Shown: positions 35,601-46,590 of the stretch, piece by piece | How positions within the stretch are numbered: the first letter of the stretch is position 1 | How the letters are laid out: each line of letters opens with the position of its first letter | Assembly (NCBI GenBank): GCA_963580455.1 | Contig: OY756957.1 | Span: 1,245,001 to 1,309,000, forward strand | Reading direction: 5' to 3' | DNA from: Euonymus europaeus | Lineage: Eukaryota > Streptophyta > Magnoliopsida > Celastrales > Celastraceae | DNA: 64,000 nucleotides | Notes under the pieces: generated by a model | The model's input: the letters and a program-made list of their open reading frames with translations, nothing else | Told to the model about the DNA's origin: nothing | The model's database searches: none | Position numbers and translations under genes: made by a program

Positions 35601-38467
35601 TTTCAAACGATGACACGATAAGCTGAAACACCTCCTGCACAAACATCAAAAGGGAAGATTGAGAGAACTTAATATCCGGTACAGAGAAGGGTTACAATTG
35701 TAATCAGCTTTACATGGCGATTACCTTCATTTGCTCATCGTCATACGGAGCTTCTGGTGCTGTTATTCTAGTTATCTCAGTAATGCAAGAAGCAACAGAA
35801 ACTTTGACATCAACATCGGGATGCTGAAATAGCTTATCAGCAACCAATGACGTCAATGTCGGTACAAGTGCCTTCTGCATTGATTCCCCTGGGGACTGCT
35901 CAACCTTAGCTAGGCATTTCTCAACTTGCTACATCCAGGAAAGGAAAAAAACTGAATTCAACAATGCTAACGGCCAAAACAACCTTAATGTTGCAATTTC
36001 GCCATTCTAAACCAGCGAAAGACAAAATGATAAAGCATCAAACCCAACGATAAATCCAGTTTCTCATAGCTCAGCAGATGCATGCAAGTCTTAGCATTCA
36101 ATTGAGAACAGAACAAATACATAGAAAAAAGCACATGTAAACAAGCTCAATTTCAAATATAGATTCCAGTGCATAACTCGACTCCTGATGAGAATCTTAA
36201 TGTAAAATTTCCAGCAAACAAATAGTAACAACTTCAATACAGCAAAGCGAAACTTCTATGATGGGATGTGATATCTTATATGGGCAATTATCTTGGTTAA
36301 CTAGAAGTCCTATTCTAAAAATGTTTTTATATCATGGTTCGGCCATAAGATGAATGTTCAACAAGATGACAATCTTCCCATCAGATATGGAAACAAGGCT
36401 ATTGATGTGGTTCTGAATCAGCCAAAACAACTTCCAATTTCAGCCTCGGTTTCCATCAAACTAGACAAGAATACTTATTTCTCTTTCCTCTTCTTTCTGT
36501 TTCTAACATACAATTTTGGAGTACAAGACATGTACAACGACCAGAGAATAGGAGACGGTAAAAAGAAATTTTAGTTCAGTACAAATGAGATTTTACAAGT
36601 GGGAATAGGTAGCGGATCAATTAGATCAAGTTATATTCCTACACATATTAAAAAAAATTTAAATCAGCCACTTTGATCAGCAAATATTCAAATAATTTAG
36701 AGATAAGATTATCTTTAGAGGTTTTTGAATGATAATAGTGTAAGATTGAGTTGGCAATAGTCTACAACACCCCCAAACCATTTCGGCACAAAAAAGAAAA
36801 TGAATGTGATATTGGTATCAAAAAACGATTTACAATTTAGCATTAATAACATTTCTGAAATGGTAATAGAGTAAGATTGAATTCACAACAGTCCAAATAA
36901 TATCAGAGCGGACAGAAAATGGCCACAATGTCAATATCAAATAACTATAAAGGATGAATACTGAATATAATTTCTAAAATAGAGGTAAGAAGTGCCTCAT
37001 CCTTGGAAATTTGAAGTCCAATGAAAAAAAAATACAGAACATGCAAGAATACATATAGTTGACGACGTCAGGAGGCAGCAATCATATTGGTTTACTTCTA
37101 CAAAAATTGTGAAGGCAATCCCAATGGAAGGTGGATGGTTTTTTCCTTCTTCAATGAGCTCAGGTTTGGTTCCAAACATTTATTCTTGAAATGTTTCCCA
37201 TTAGGAACAACCTACATGACCCAAGTTTCACGTTCTGAAACAACTGATGAATTTGGACCAAGTTTATACATGTAAAACATAAACCTAGTTCAATGATCAA
37301 AATGTCCCAAAGGAGATTTGAAATCAGAAAAATTAAAATTAGCTATCAGGTTTAAACTTACAGATGTTGGACGATTAATTTACGAGAATGAGGAGGGCCA
37401 AATTAACCCCCCAAGTTCCGATGTAACCCAAAAAAATAAAAGCGCACTGAACAGCACTCAGGCATTTTACTTTCTATCTAGAAAAAGAAACTAATAAATT
37501 AGAGGGAAATAATTATATCCAAAAAGGTGAAGGTGAAGGCAAAAAATGGGTCCGTACCAGCAAATCATTAAGAAATGAGAAATCTAATGGTTAAGCTCAT
37601 TAAGAAATCTACCAAAATAAGTAAGGTTCTTTTTCAAAAAAAATATTTTTTCAGTTATTTCGGACTCCAAAATATCCAACAAAACCCATCAACCTAAAAT
37701 TAAATGCATTCCTTGGTTGCTAAATATCGAGCTTTAAACTTTGACAAATTCAAAGGCTGCAACAAAATAATATCAACCAATGGCAACGGAATAGTTGTGT
37801 GGCCTATTAAGAAAGTGTATTGTCCATTAGACATCGACAGCAAATTTAATCTAGGTCTTATTTGAGTACATGCATCTTCTGGTTAATCTCAATTCGCTAG
37901 AGTACAGGTACCAAATAAGCTAGCTACCGATATGGACAATAATTAAATACCGACTTCAGATTACTGCCCCATGATTAATTGATAAACCGTGGGCATGCAT
38001 ATTAAAAATTTGCACACGAAATTAACAGAAGAAAAAATGCAAACCTGAGTAAACTCTTTGAACAATCACTACTAGCATAAAAAGTAAAAAGAACAAAAGT
38101 TTCGATAAACCATAAGCACGCATGCACAATACAAAAAAAACGCGTATACACAAAATATATTAGCATAACCATTATACCCAACTTTCCAAGGACTGAAGCA
38201 AACAAGGACCCCCGACAATACCATAACAGAGATCATATAAACATCGCCTACATAAAAGAAAGTTGATCAGAAACCATTTATATCTAACACAAATGCCAAC
38301 CCTTCATCGTGCATCCAATATAAACAACAAAAAATAATTGAAGATTGGAGAATCGGGCTCACATCGAGTAGTGCAAGTAGTTCTTCAACGGAAGGAGGAG
38401 GGTCAGCCAATCGATTTCCAGCTTCCAATAGCTGCTTCTCTAGCTCCTTGTCCGCAGAAGTAGCCAT
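29660..38467 (-). CDS. PDS5: PDS5-like sister chromatid cohesion protein with Tudor domain, 14 exons
   Basis: Exons (minus strand): 38363-38467, 35725-35928, 35453-35634, 35109-35232, 34844-35038, 34193-34240, 33199-34098, 33002-33088, 32221-32294, 31394-31445, 31150-31236, 31017-31060, 30241-30315, 29660-30161. All phases agree and the product is 892 residues. Residues 1-270 form the HEAT-like helical N-terminus (PSVEELLALLD, VEKCLAKVEQSP, ITRITAPEAPYDDEQMK, VRSCVVMLDLECDELI, ARKLGEKVL). Residues 287-615 are charged and disordered with basic clusters. Residues 616-686 are a Tudor domain (LIGKKVKVWWPLDKK, YYEGVINSFD, VVYHDGDVEQL). The tail is Lys/Ser-rich, ending GKRRRGA, probably a nuclear signal. 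It resembles the shorter plant PDS5C-type proteins that bind cohesin and act in DNA repair and chromatin. Intron 1 is 2.4 kb. Intron 6 uses a GC donor. The 5' half is duplicated upstream (39250-46590). Confidence 0.93.
32800..32979 (+). mobile_element. LINE 3' end inserted antisense in PDS5 intron 8
   Basis: The text 'gggttgcacccccttggtgc', then 'ctttaatacaattttttcta' and a run of A at 32968-32978, is the typical 3' end of a plant LINE. It lies in the intron between exons 8 and 9, on the strand opposite to PDS5. The 5' limit is uncertain; no coding remains. Confidence 0.5.
34191..34192 (-). other. Non-canonical GC splice donor, PDS5 intron 6
   Basis: Exon 6 ends ...AAGCAG and the intron begins GCATGT. 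This is the AG/GC donor form known for about one percent of plant introns. The next GT (in ATGTCT) would shift the frame, whereas GC keeps phase 0 into exon 7 (GATAATGAA). Confidence 0.75.
35381..35400 (+). repeat. A20 tract in PDS5 intron 3
   Basis: Twenty consecutive A follow a C-rich stretch (cacccccacccccacac). On the gene strand this is a poly(T) run inside intron 3. It may be the end of a short retroposed fragment or a simple repeat. Confidence 0.9.
36258..36574 (+). other. Conserved ORF-like segment inside PDS5 intron 1
   Basis: On the strand opposite to PDS5 the intron contains text reading GCDILYGQLSWLT, then MNVQQDDNLPIRYGNKAIDVVLNQ. The duplicate at 45488-45679 encodes the same text with mostly conservative changes (VNVEQENKLPIRFGDKAIDVVLNQ). 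I do not recognise the family. It looks like a fragment of some coding sequence caught in the intron before the duplication. It is not proposed as a functional gene. Confidence 0.4.
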
Positions 38468-38660
38468 CGTTTCTCTCAGTTCCTCTCTTCGTCTCCTGTA
38501 AGTCCGTCTGTCTGTAGATCCTTCAAAATCTCACAGTCTAGGTTCGTTTCCGCTCCATTGAAAGCACAAGCCGCACTCAAAAACAGTGAATCTATGACGA
38601 TAGAACCAGATTTAGAGCAGATTAGAGAGAGAGACCCAGTTAGGGTTTTTTTCTTTTCTC
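38468..38660 (-). promoter_or_regulatory. PDS5 5' leader with a short upstream ORF
   Basis: Between the ATG at 38467 and the TCTCTCTCTC tract at about 38620, the leader contains an upstream ATG at 38558 that opens a six-codon frame (MERKRT) ending at TAG (38538-38540). It would be translated before the main ORF if the transcript starts upstream of it, which is inferred and not shown. Confidence 0.45.
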
Positions 38661-39249
38661 CGTTGAGAGAGAGAGGGAGTGAGTTTATTTTTTAAAATAT
38701 ACAAGCATTGAATTAATCCAGAAAATCAAAATTAGTAAAGTTATTTTTCCGTGTTCTTTTAAGGAAGAATCCAGCGAGGACACGGACACGTACCTATATG
38801 GTTCATGAATTTGGGTTAATTTTTATTTTTAAATCCGATTTGAAATACTCAATTTTATGTCTTTTAATAATTATTTTCTTTTTTATCTTGGTATCTTACT
38901 ATCTTGTATTTTTTGGCAATAACATCAGTCAGGGAGCCCAAAAAATAAAATCCGGTGGCTAGCACTTTGGGTGGGGTGGCAAAAACTCGGGTATGGGTCG
39001 ATCCAGATTATAGAGTATTTACGAGATATCTCATATCCGAATTGATTTGGATTTCGAACGTATTTAATTGACTATATCCGAATTTATTTAAATTTAAATA
39101 AATAAATCAGACAATAATTCAATTTGGGTTAGAATTCGAACAATTAAATCGTGCAATTTTTTGTGTTTGAATCTGGATTATGGGTATCAAACTTATTTCC
39201 AAAACTAAATTTAATCCAGATCGAACAAATCAATCATTAGGATTAAATT
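38661..39249. other. PDS5 upstream region, no other gene
   Basis: AT-rich sequence between the PDS5 leader and the duplicated PDS5 segment. A clear TATA box could not be chosen. Confidence 0.45.
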
Positions 39250-39952
39250 CAATCATTCAATGTAGATATTAGAACATACCTAATGAGAACAAGCATTACA
39301 ACACATAACCTCACCTTCGCCACAGTTTCAAGAATTGAGGTCCTCGTCATATGATCGACACGATTTGTGAGACAGGTTTTCCAACGATGACACTATAAGC
39401 TGAAACACCTCCTGCACAAACATCAAAAGGCAAGATCGACAAGGATTACAAATTGTAATAAGGCTTTACGTGGAGATTACCTTCATCGCTCTTCGCCATA
39501 TGGAGCTTCCGGTACTGTAATTCGAGTTATCTGAGTAATGCAAGAAGCAACATAGACTTTGACATCTACATCAGGATGCTGAAATAGCTCATCAGCAACC
39601 AATGATGTCATTGCCTTACAACAACAAAAAACCCTATGATGTCATTGTCGGTACAAGTGCCTTTCGCATTGATTCCCATGGCAACTGCACAACCTTAGCT
39701 AGGCATTTCTCAACTTGCTACATCCAAGTAAGGAAAAATACTGAATTAAACAATGCTGACGGCCAAAACAACCTCCAAGTTACAATTTTGGCATTCTAAA
39801 CCAACAGAAGACAAAATGATAAAACACACACACACACACAACAAGAATAAATCCAGTTTCTCAGAGCTCAGCAGATGCATGCGAGTCTTAGCATTCAATT
39901 AAGAACAGAACAGATACACAGAAAACTTGCCAATGAAACAAAACAAGGAGCA

Positions 39953-39957
39953 CATCT
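39953..39957 (+). repeat. 5-bp target duplication of the Copia element (left)
   Basis: CATCT immediately precedes the 5' LTR and is repeated at 45362-45366 after the 3' LTR. A 5-bp direct repeat is the mark of LTR-retrotransposon integration. Confidence 0.9.
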
Positions 39958-40589
39958 TGTTAGGTAGTAGTACACCTCATGTGGTATACTACATTCTACA
40001 TTTCACATTTGGTAGCCATATTTGGTGGATGAATTTGTTCAAGGTCAAGTTTGGCAAGTTAGGCAAGTTAGGCAAGTTTCAATTTGCATTCCATCTATAA
40101 ATAGATGAGCATTTCATTGTGAAGATACACAAGTGAAAGGAAGAGAGAAAAACTTGAGAGAGTTTTAGAGAGTACCTGCAAAGTGTAGTTTCTTGCAGAG
40201 AGTTGTTCCTGCATTGTGTTCTTGCAGAGTGAGAGAGTGATACACTCTATTGTATTCTGTAGTGGTGTGTACTACGGAAGGTTGTTGTACCCATTATTTT
40301 AATAGTGAAAGTTTTTAGCTGGACTAAGGTCCCGTGGTTTTTCCCTGTGAAGGGTTTTCCACGTAAAAATTCTGGTGTCGTTATTATTGGTTCCTCAGTG
40401 TATTTTCGATCAAGTAAGTTGTTATGATATATTGTGCTATTAATTGCATGTCTAGGAAAATTCTGTCTAAGGAGATTGGTATTTAAGTGGACCAGTGTGT
40501 CCCTCCAATCTTTCCTGGGAATTTACCTGGTGTAATTAGTGGTATAATTGTTCATATACTCTTCACTTGTATCAGTTCATTCCGCAACA
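39958..40589 (+). repeat. 5' LTR of the Copia element
   Basis: Starts TGTTAGGTAG and ends CCGCAACA. A TATA-like 'ctataaatag' lies near 40095. Differences from the 3' LTR noted by eye: tagcc/tagtc, tctata/tatata, ggttg/ggtta, gtgaa/gtgga and ttggt/ttgat. Confidence 0.96.
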
Positions 40590-40590
40590 G

Positions 40591-40602
40591 TGGTATCGGA
40601 GC
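40591..40602 (+). other. Primer-binding site (initiator Met tRNA)
   Basis: TGGTATCGGAGC, one base after the 5' LTR, matches the complement of the plant initiator methionine tRNA 3' end (TGGTATCAGAGC) with one difference. Confidence 0.85.
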
Positions 40603-40612
40603 CAGGTTTATT

Positions 40613-41968
40613 ATGGAGGAATCGGCAGGCGGCATGATCAAATTGACTACTTCCAATTACTCGATGTGGAAGCCCAGAATGGAGGACATCCTTTATTCAA
40701 AGGATTTATATTTGCCTATCCTAGGCGATTCTGCCAGGCCCCACAAAACCATTAAGGAGGAAGGTACATCCAAAGAGACAGTTACCTCCATTGATGATGC
40801 TGCTTGGAACATACTTCACAGAAAGTGTGTTGGGGCAATTCGGCAATGGATTGATCAAAGAATTTTCAATCTTTTTTCTCAAGAGACCAAAGCAGATGTC
40901 TTGTGGGAGAAAATTAAATCTGTTTGTGAGCGGGAAAATGCCGTAAACAAATCCAGGTGGGTAAGGAAGTTGGTCAACATGAAGTACAGAGATGGGCGCA
41001 GTATGTCAGAACATCTCAGTGACTATCAAGGTGTAGTAAATCAACTAACTACACTAAAGATGGTGATCAATGAAGAACTACAAGCATTGTTATTGCTCAG
41101 TTCACTGCCAGATATCTGGGAGACCTTGGTAGTGTCTCTCAGTAACTCAGCTCCAAATGGAAAACTGAGTGTTGATGTAGTCTCAGACAGTCTTCTAAAT
41201 GAGGAGATGAGACGAGTTGAGCACAAAGATGGAGGTGCAGAAGTTCTTGTCAACACAGGACAAGAAAGACGAGGGAGAAGCCAAAATCGAGATCGTCGAG
41301 GTAATGATAACCGAGGCAAGTCGAGGGGCAAGTCCAAGTCAAGGAAGGACATTGAATGCTTCTATTGCAAGAAGAAAGGCCACATCAAGAAGAATTGTCG
41401 AATCTTCAGAAGGGACCAAGAAAGAGGCGAAGACAAAGGCGAAAGAGATGACACTGCAGCTATAGCTGAAGGAGACATAGTCGTTGTCTGTGATGATGGT
41501 AGTATTAACCTCACATGCCAAGACAGTAGCAGTTGGGTCACTGATTCAGGTGCCTCATTTCACGTGACGGCAAATGTTGATTATTTTTCATCCTATACTA
41601 GTGGTGATTTCGGCCTAGTTAGGATGGGAAATAATGGAGCTGCTAAAATCATTGGTATGGGAGATGTTTATCTGGAAACCAATGTCGGTTGTAAGTTGCA
41701 TCTGAAAGATGTGCGACATGTTCCGGATATCCGCCTTAACCTAATTTCCGTTGGTCAACTTGATAATGAAGGCTATACCAACTACTTTGGTGAAGAAAAG
41801 TGGAAACTCACTAAAGGTTCTTTAGTGATAGCCAGAGGGAAGAAGATCAATTCTCTCTATGTGATGCAAGCATCTTTAATGAAGGGAGAGCTGAATACAG
41901 TCAAAGATGCCAGTGTTGAACTTTGGCATAAAAGACTTGGTCATTTAAGTGAGAAGGGGCTTCACTAA
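40613..41968 (+). pseudogene. Copia gag-protease segment of the polyprotein (frame broken at its end)
   Basis: The frame starts at ATG 40613 (MEESAGGMIKLT, NYSMWK), the common Copia gag start. Gag contains the helical UBN2-type region and a CCHC zinc knuckle (CFYCKKKGHIKKNC). The aspartic protease has its DSGA triad in WVTDSGASFHVT. The frame continues into the GAG-pre-integrase motif (LWHKRLGHLSEKGL) and then hits a stop at 41966-41968. The in-frame ATG at 40487 lies in the LTR and is not used as the start. Several codons usually found after the LSEKGL motif are missing, so the break looks like a small deletion. Confidence 0.93.
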
Positions 41969-44585
41969 GGTCAAAGATGTGCAGTTGAAGACTTGTACTC
42001 ATTGTTTGACTAGAAAGCAACATAGAGTTGCATTTCGATCATTCCCTCCATCGAGAAAGTCAAACATTCTAGATCTGATCCACACCGATGTCTGTTACAT
42101 GAAGGAGAAAACTCTTGGTGGTTGTTTATATTTTGTTACTTTTATCGATGACCACTCAAGGAAGCTGTGGACGTTTGCACTCAGAACAAAAGATCAAGTT
42201 CTGGAAGAATTCAAGAATTTCCATACCATGGTGGAAAGACAGACAGGAAGAAAATTGAAGTGTGTTCGTGCTGACAATGGTGGTGAATATAGAGGTCCGT
42301 TTGAAGAGTACTGTAGAAGTCATGGAATCCGACTTCAGAAATCGGTGCCTAAAACACCTCAGCACAATGGTGTGGCGGAGAGAATGAATAGGAGCATATG
42401 TGAACGTGTCAAGTGTATGCTCTCTGATGCGAAATTGCCTAACCCGTTTTGGGGTGAAGCAATGAGAACGGCGGTTGACTTAATTAATTTGTCACCCTCA
42501 GTTCCTTTGGATGGAGATATCCCAGAAAGAGTCTGGACTGGAAAGGATGTTTCCTACAGCCAGTTGAAAGTGTTCGGCTGTAGAGCTTTTGTACATATCC
42601 CAAAGGATGAAAGGTCTAAGCTTGATAATAAAGCTAGACAATGTATTTTCTTGGGATATGGACATGACGAGTTTGGGTACAGAATGTGGGACCCGATAAA
42701 GAAGAAACTTATCAGAAGCAGAGATGTTGTATTTCTTGAAGACCAGACGATTCAAGACTTTGAGAAGGCTGAAAAGCCTAAAACCTCTGCTGAAATTCCA
42801 GTTAATTTGGATCCAGTACCACTACCAACAGTGATTGATGATTACGGGGGAGTTGAACAAGAATCTGAAGAAGATAATCTTGCTGATGATAACCGAAATC
42901 AACAAGTTGATGAAAATGAGGAAGCTCCAGAAGAAGAACCTCATTTAAGAAGATCTAGTAGAGAGCGTCAACTCTCTACAAGATATCCAGCAAGTGAGTA
43001 TGTGTTGGTAGCTGACGGGGGAGAGCCTGAGAGTTATGATGAAGTCATGGCTCATGAGAAGAAGAACGAATGGTTCAAAGCCATGCAAGATGAGATGAAT
43101 TCCTTGCATGAAAATCATACTTATGATTTGATGAAACTTCCTAATGGAAGGCGAGCACTCAGGAACAAATGGGTGTTCAAGTTGAAAACTGAAGAAGACA
43201 ATCAGCCAAGGTACAAGGCTCGACTGGTAGTGAAAGGGTTTGGTCAAAAGAAAGGAATTGACTTTGAAGAAATATTCTCACCAGTCGTGAAGATGAATTC
43301 AATTAGAGTTGTACTCGGATTAGCTGCCAGTTTGAACCTTGAAATTGAGCAGTTAGATGTGAAAACTGCATTCCTTCATGGTGACCTAGAAGAGGAGATA
43401 TACATGGAGCAGCCGGAAGGGTTCAAAACTAAAGGCAAAGAGCACTTGGTGTGCCGGTTGAAAAGAAGCCTGTACGGATTGAAGCAAGCACCGCGACAGT
43501 GGTACAAGAGGTTTGACTCATTTATGATGGATCATAAATATGGAAGAACCACCTCTGACCACTGTGTTTATTTCAAGAAATTTTCTGACGGTAATTTCAT
43601 TATCCTCTTGCTATATGTTGACGACATGTTAATTGTTGGTCAAGATACTTCAAAGATTGATCAGTTGAAGAAGGAGCTCAACAAGTCTTTTGCTATGAAA
43701 GACTTAGGACCAGCAAAGCAAATACTTGGGATGAAAATTTCCAGAGATCGACAGAATAGAAAGTTGTGGCTATCTCAGGAACGGTACATTGAAAAGGTGT
43801 TGGAGAGGTTTCATATGAACAAAGCAAAACCAGTTTCCTCTCCACTCGCAAATCATTTCAAGCTGAGCTCTAGCCAAAGTCCCAAAAGTGCAGAAGAAAA
43901 GGCTGAAATGAAGAAAGTACCCTACCAATCCGCAATTGGTAGTTTGATGTATGTCATGGTTTGTACGAGACCAGATATTGCTTATGCAGTTGGTGTGGTA
44001 AGTAGATTTCTTTCAAATCCTGGAAAAGAACATTGGGCAGCGGTGAAATGGATTCTCAGGTATCTCAGAGGTACTTCGAATGTTTGTTTATGTTTTGGCA
44101 CTAACAAAACTGTGCTAGATGGTTTCACCGATGCAGACATGGCAGGGGATGTTGATTCCAGAAAATCAACTTCTGGGTACTTAATTACTTTTGCTGGGGG
44201 AGCAGTGTCATGGCAGTCAAGGCTACAAAAATGTGTAGCATTATCAACCACTGAGGCTGAGTACATTGCAGTTACTGAAGGTTGCAAAGAAATGTTGTGG
44301 TTGAAAAAATTCCTACATGAGTTAGGAATGTTGCAAGAGAAGTATGTCATTTATTGTGACAGTCAGAGTGTTATTCATCTGTGTAAGAATCCGACTTTTC
44401 ACTCAAGGTCAAAACATATTGATGTAAGATATCACTGGATACGTGATATTCTTGATCAGAAACTTCTACAGTTAGAGAAAGTGCACACAGATGATAATGG
44501 ATCTGATATGTTGACCAAGGCGTTACCGCGGGAAAAGCTCCAAGTTTGCAAAAGCATCGCAGGCTTGGTAGAGCCTCCAATGTGA
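41949..44585 (+). pseudogene. Copia integrase-reverse transcriptase-RNase H segment
   Basis: This frame overlaps the end of the gag-protease frame by about 20 bases in a different phase. It holds the rest of the pre-integrase zinc motif (CTHC), the integrase with its Asp-Asp-Glu residues (HTDVC, VRADNGGEY and the Glu of the HNGVAERMN motif), the RVT_2 reverse transcriptase with YVDDM, and the RNase H with DADMAGD, TEAEY and YCDSQS motifs. The frame is open to TGA at 44583-44585. Without the upstream frame it has no proper start, so this copy is presumably defective by itself but could be moved by a relative's proteins. Confidence 0.94.
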
Positions 44586-44716
44586 AAGAAGAGATTCGTT
44601 GGTCCACTTTTATGGTGGGGTGGTACCTACAAGAGAGAGTTACACCGTTATAAAATAAAAAAAATGATCCGTGAGGAGCAAGGTTACAGACTTACTGCTT
44701 TTCCCCACATGAGGTT

Positions 44717-44729
44717 GTAGGGGGAGATT
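44717..44729 (+). other. Polypurine tract
   Basis: GTAGGGGGAGATT directly before the 3' LTR, the usual plus-strand priming site of Copia elements. Confidence 0.85.
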
Positions 44730-45361
44730 TGTTAGGTAGTAGTACACCTCATGTGGTATACTACATTCTACATTTCACATTTGGTAGTCATATTTGGTGG
44801 ATGAATTTGTTCAAGGTCAAGTTTGGCAAGTTAGGCAAGTTAGGCAAGTTTCAATTTGCATTCCATATATAAATAGATGAGCATTTCATTGTGAAGATAC
44901 ACAAGTGAAAGGAAGAGAGAAAAACTTGAGAGAGTTTTAGAGAGTACCTGCAAAGTGTAGTTTCTTGCAGAGAGTTGTTCCTGCATTGTGTTCTTGCAGA
45001 GTGAGAGAGTGATACACTCTATTGTATTCTGTAGTGGTGTGTACTACGGAAGGTTATTGTACCCATTATTTTAATAGTGGAAGTTTTTAGCTGGACTAAG
45101 GTCCCGTGGTTTTTCCCTGTGAAGGGTTTTCCACGTAAAAATTCTGGTGTCGTTATTATTGATTCCTCAGTGTATTTTCGATCAAGTAAGTTGTTATGAT
45201 ATATTGTGCTATTAATTGCATGTCTAGGAAAATTCTGTCTAAGGAGATTGGTATTTAAGTGGACCAGTGTGTCCCTCCAATCTTTCCTGGGAATTTACCT
45301 GGTGTAATTAGTGGTATAATTGTTCATATACTCTTCACTTGTATCAGTTCATTCCGCAACA
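44730..45361 (+). repeat. 3' LTR of the Copia element
   Basis: 632 bases, the same length as the 5' LTR, starting TGTTAGGTAG and ending CCGCAACA. Followed by the CATCT target duplication. Confidence 0.96.
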
Positions 45362-46590
45362 CATCTAAACAGCTCAATTTCAAAAATAGATTCCAGAGCT
45401 TAACTAGACTCCTTATGATAATTTTAATGTAAAGTCTGCAGCTAACAAATAATAACAGCTTCAATACGTGAAAGGGAAACTTCTATGATGGGATGTGATA
45501 TCTTATATGGGCAATTATCTTGGTTAACTACAGGTCCTATTCTAGGTAAGAAAAATGTTTCCATAACGTGGTTTGGCTATAAGGTGAATGTTGAACAAGA
45601 GAACAAGCTTCCAATCAGATTTGGAGACAAGGCTATTGATGTGGTTCTGAATCAGCGAGAACAACTGACAATTTTTTAGCCTCAGATTCCATCAAACTAG
45701 ACAACAATACTTATTTTGCTTTCCTATTCTAATACAAAATTTTGGATTACGAGACACACGTTCGGCGACCGGAGAATAGGAGACAGCAAAAAGACATTTT
45801 AGTTTGGCACAAATCAGATTTTACAAGTGGTAATCGGCAATGGATCAATTAGATGAAGTTATTTTTCTACATACATATAAATAAAAAAAGAAGATACCAC
45901 TCTAATCAGCAAATATTGCAATAATTTAGAGAAAATATCATCTTTAGAAGCTTTTAAATGCTAATAGTTTAAGATGGAGTTGACAATAGTCTACAACAAC
46001 CCCAAACCATTTCAGAAGAAAAAATAACGTGTGTGATATTGATATCAAATAATGATTTACTATTTTATAATTAATAACATTTCTGAAATGGTAATTGAGT
46101 TCCCAAATCAGACCGGCACTGACAGAAAATGGCCACAACATCAATATCAAATGACTATGAAGCATTAATATAATTTCTGAGAGAGAGGTAAAAAATGCGC
46201 TGTCCTTGGAAATTTGAAGTCCAATGAAAAAACAATGCAGGACGTGCAACATTACATAAACATGTATAATTGACGACATCGAGGGGCGGCAATCATATTA
46301 GCTAATTCTACAATAATTGTGAAGACAAAAAGCCTACTGCAGGAAGATGCATGATTTTTTTTCTTCAATGAGCACATGTTGTGGCACCATTCGATTTCCA
46401 GCTTGCAATAGCTGCTTCTCTAGCTCCTTGACCGCAGAGCAGAAGTAGCCATCTTTCTCCCAGTTCCTCTATTGGTATTGGTCTCTCTGTATGCCCGTTG
46501 TTTGTAGGTCCTCGAAATCTCGCAGTCTAGATTCGTTTTCGCACCAATGAAAACACAAACCACACTCGAGAACGGCTAAAATCTATGACA

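Larger units (their letters stand above)
39958..45361 (+). mobile_element. Ty1/Copia LTR retrotransposon, nearly intact
   Basis: The element is 5404 bp with two 632-bp LTRs, TG...CA ends, 5-bp CATCT target duplications, an initiator-Met tRNA-type primer site, gag, protease, integrase, reverse transcriptase, RNase H and a polypurine tract. The domain order gag-PR-IN-RT-RH is that of Copia. Comparison of the LTRs by eye shows about five substitutions in 632 bases and no length difference, so insertion was recent. A frame break between the protease and integrase parts probably prevents this copy from making a complete polyprotein. It sits in intron 1 of the decayed PDS5 duplicate. Confidence 0.97.
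39250..46590 (-). pseudogene. Decayed duplicate of the PDS5 5' half (split by Copia)
   Basis: The sequence matches PDS5 from about 35427 to 38606 in the same orientation. Remnants of exon 3 (about 39290-39413) and exon 2 (about 39481-39718) are at the left. The exon 1 remnant (about 46398-46452, reading backwards from 'ggctact') and its leader (to 46590) are at the right, with intron 1 between. Exon 3 lacks about 48 bases, exon 2 has a 32-base insertion flanked by repeated 'gatgtcatt', and exon 1 is cut. About 1.2 kb of intron 1 is missing (the break near 46380 joins positions matching about 37170 and 38405). The Copia element at 39958-45361 was inserted later. No functional product is expected. 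Confidence 0.88.
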
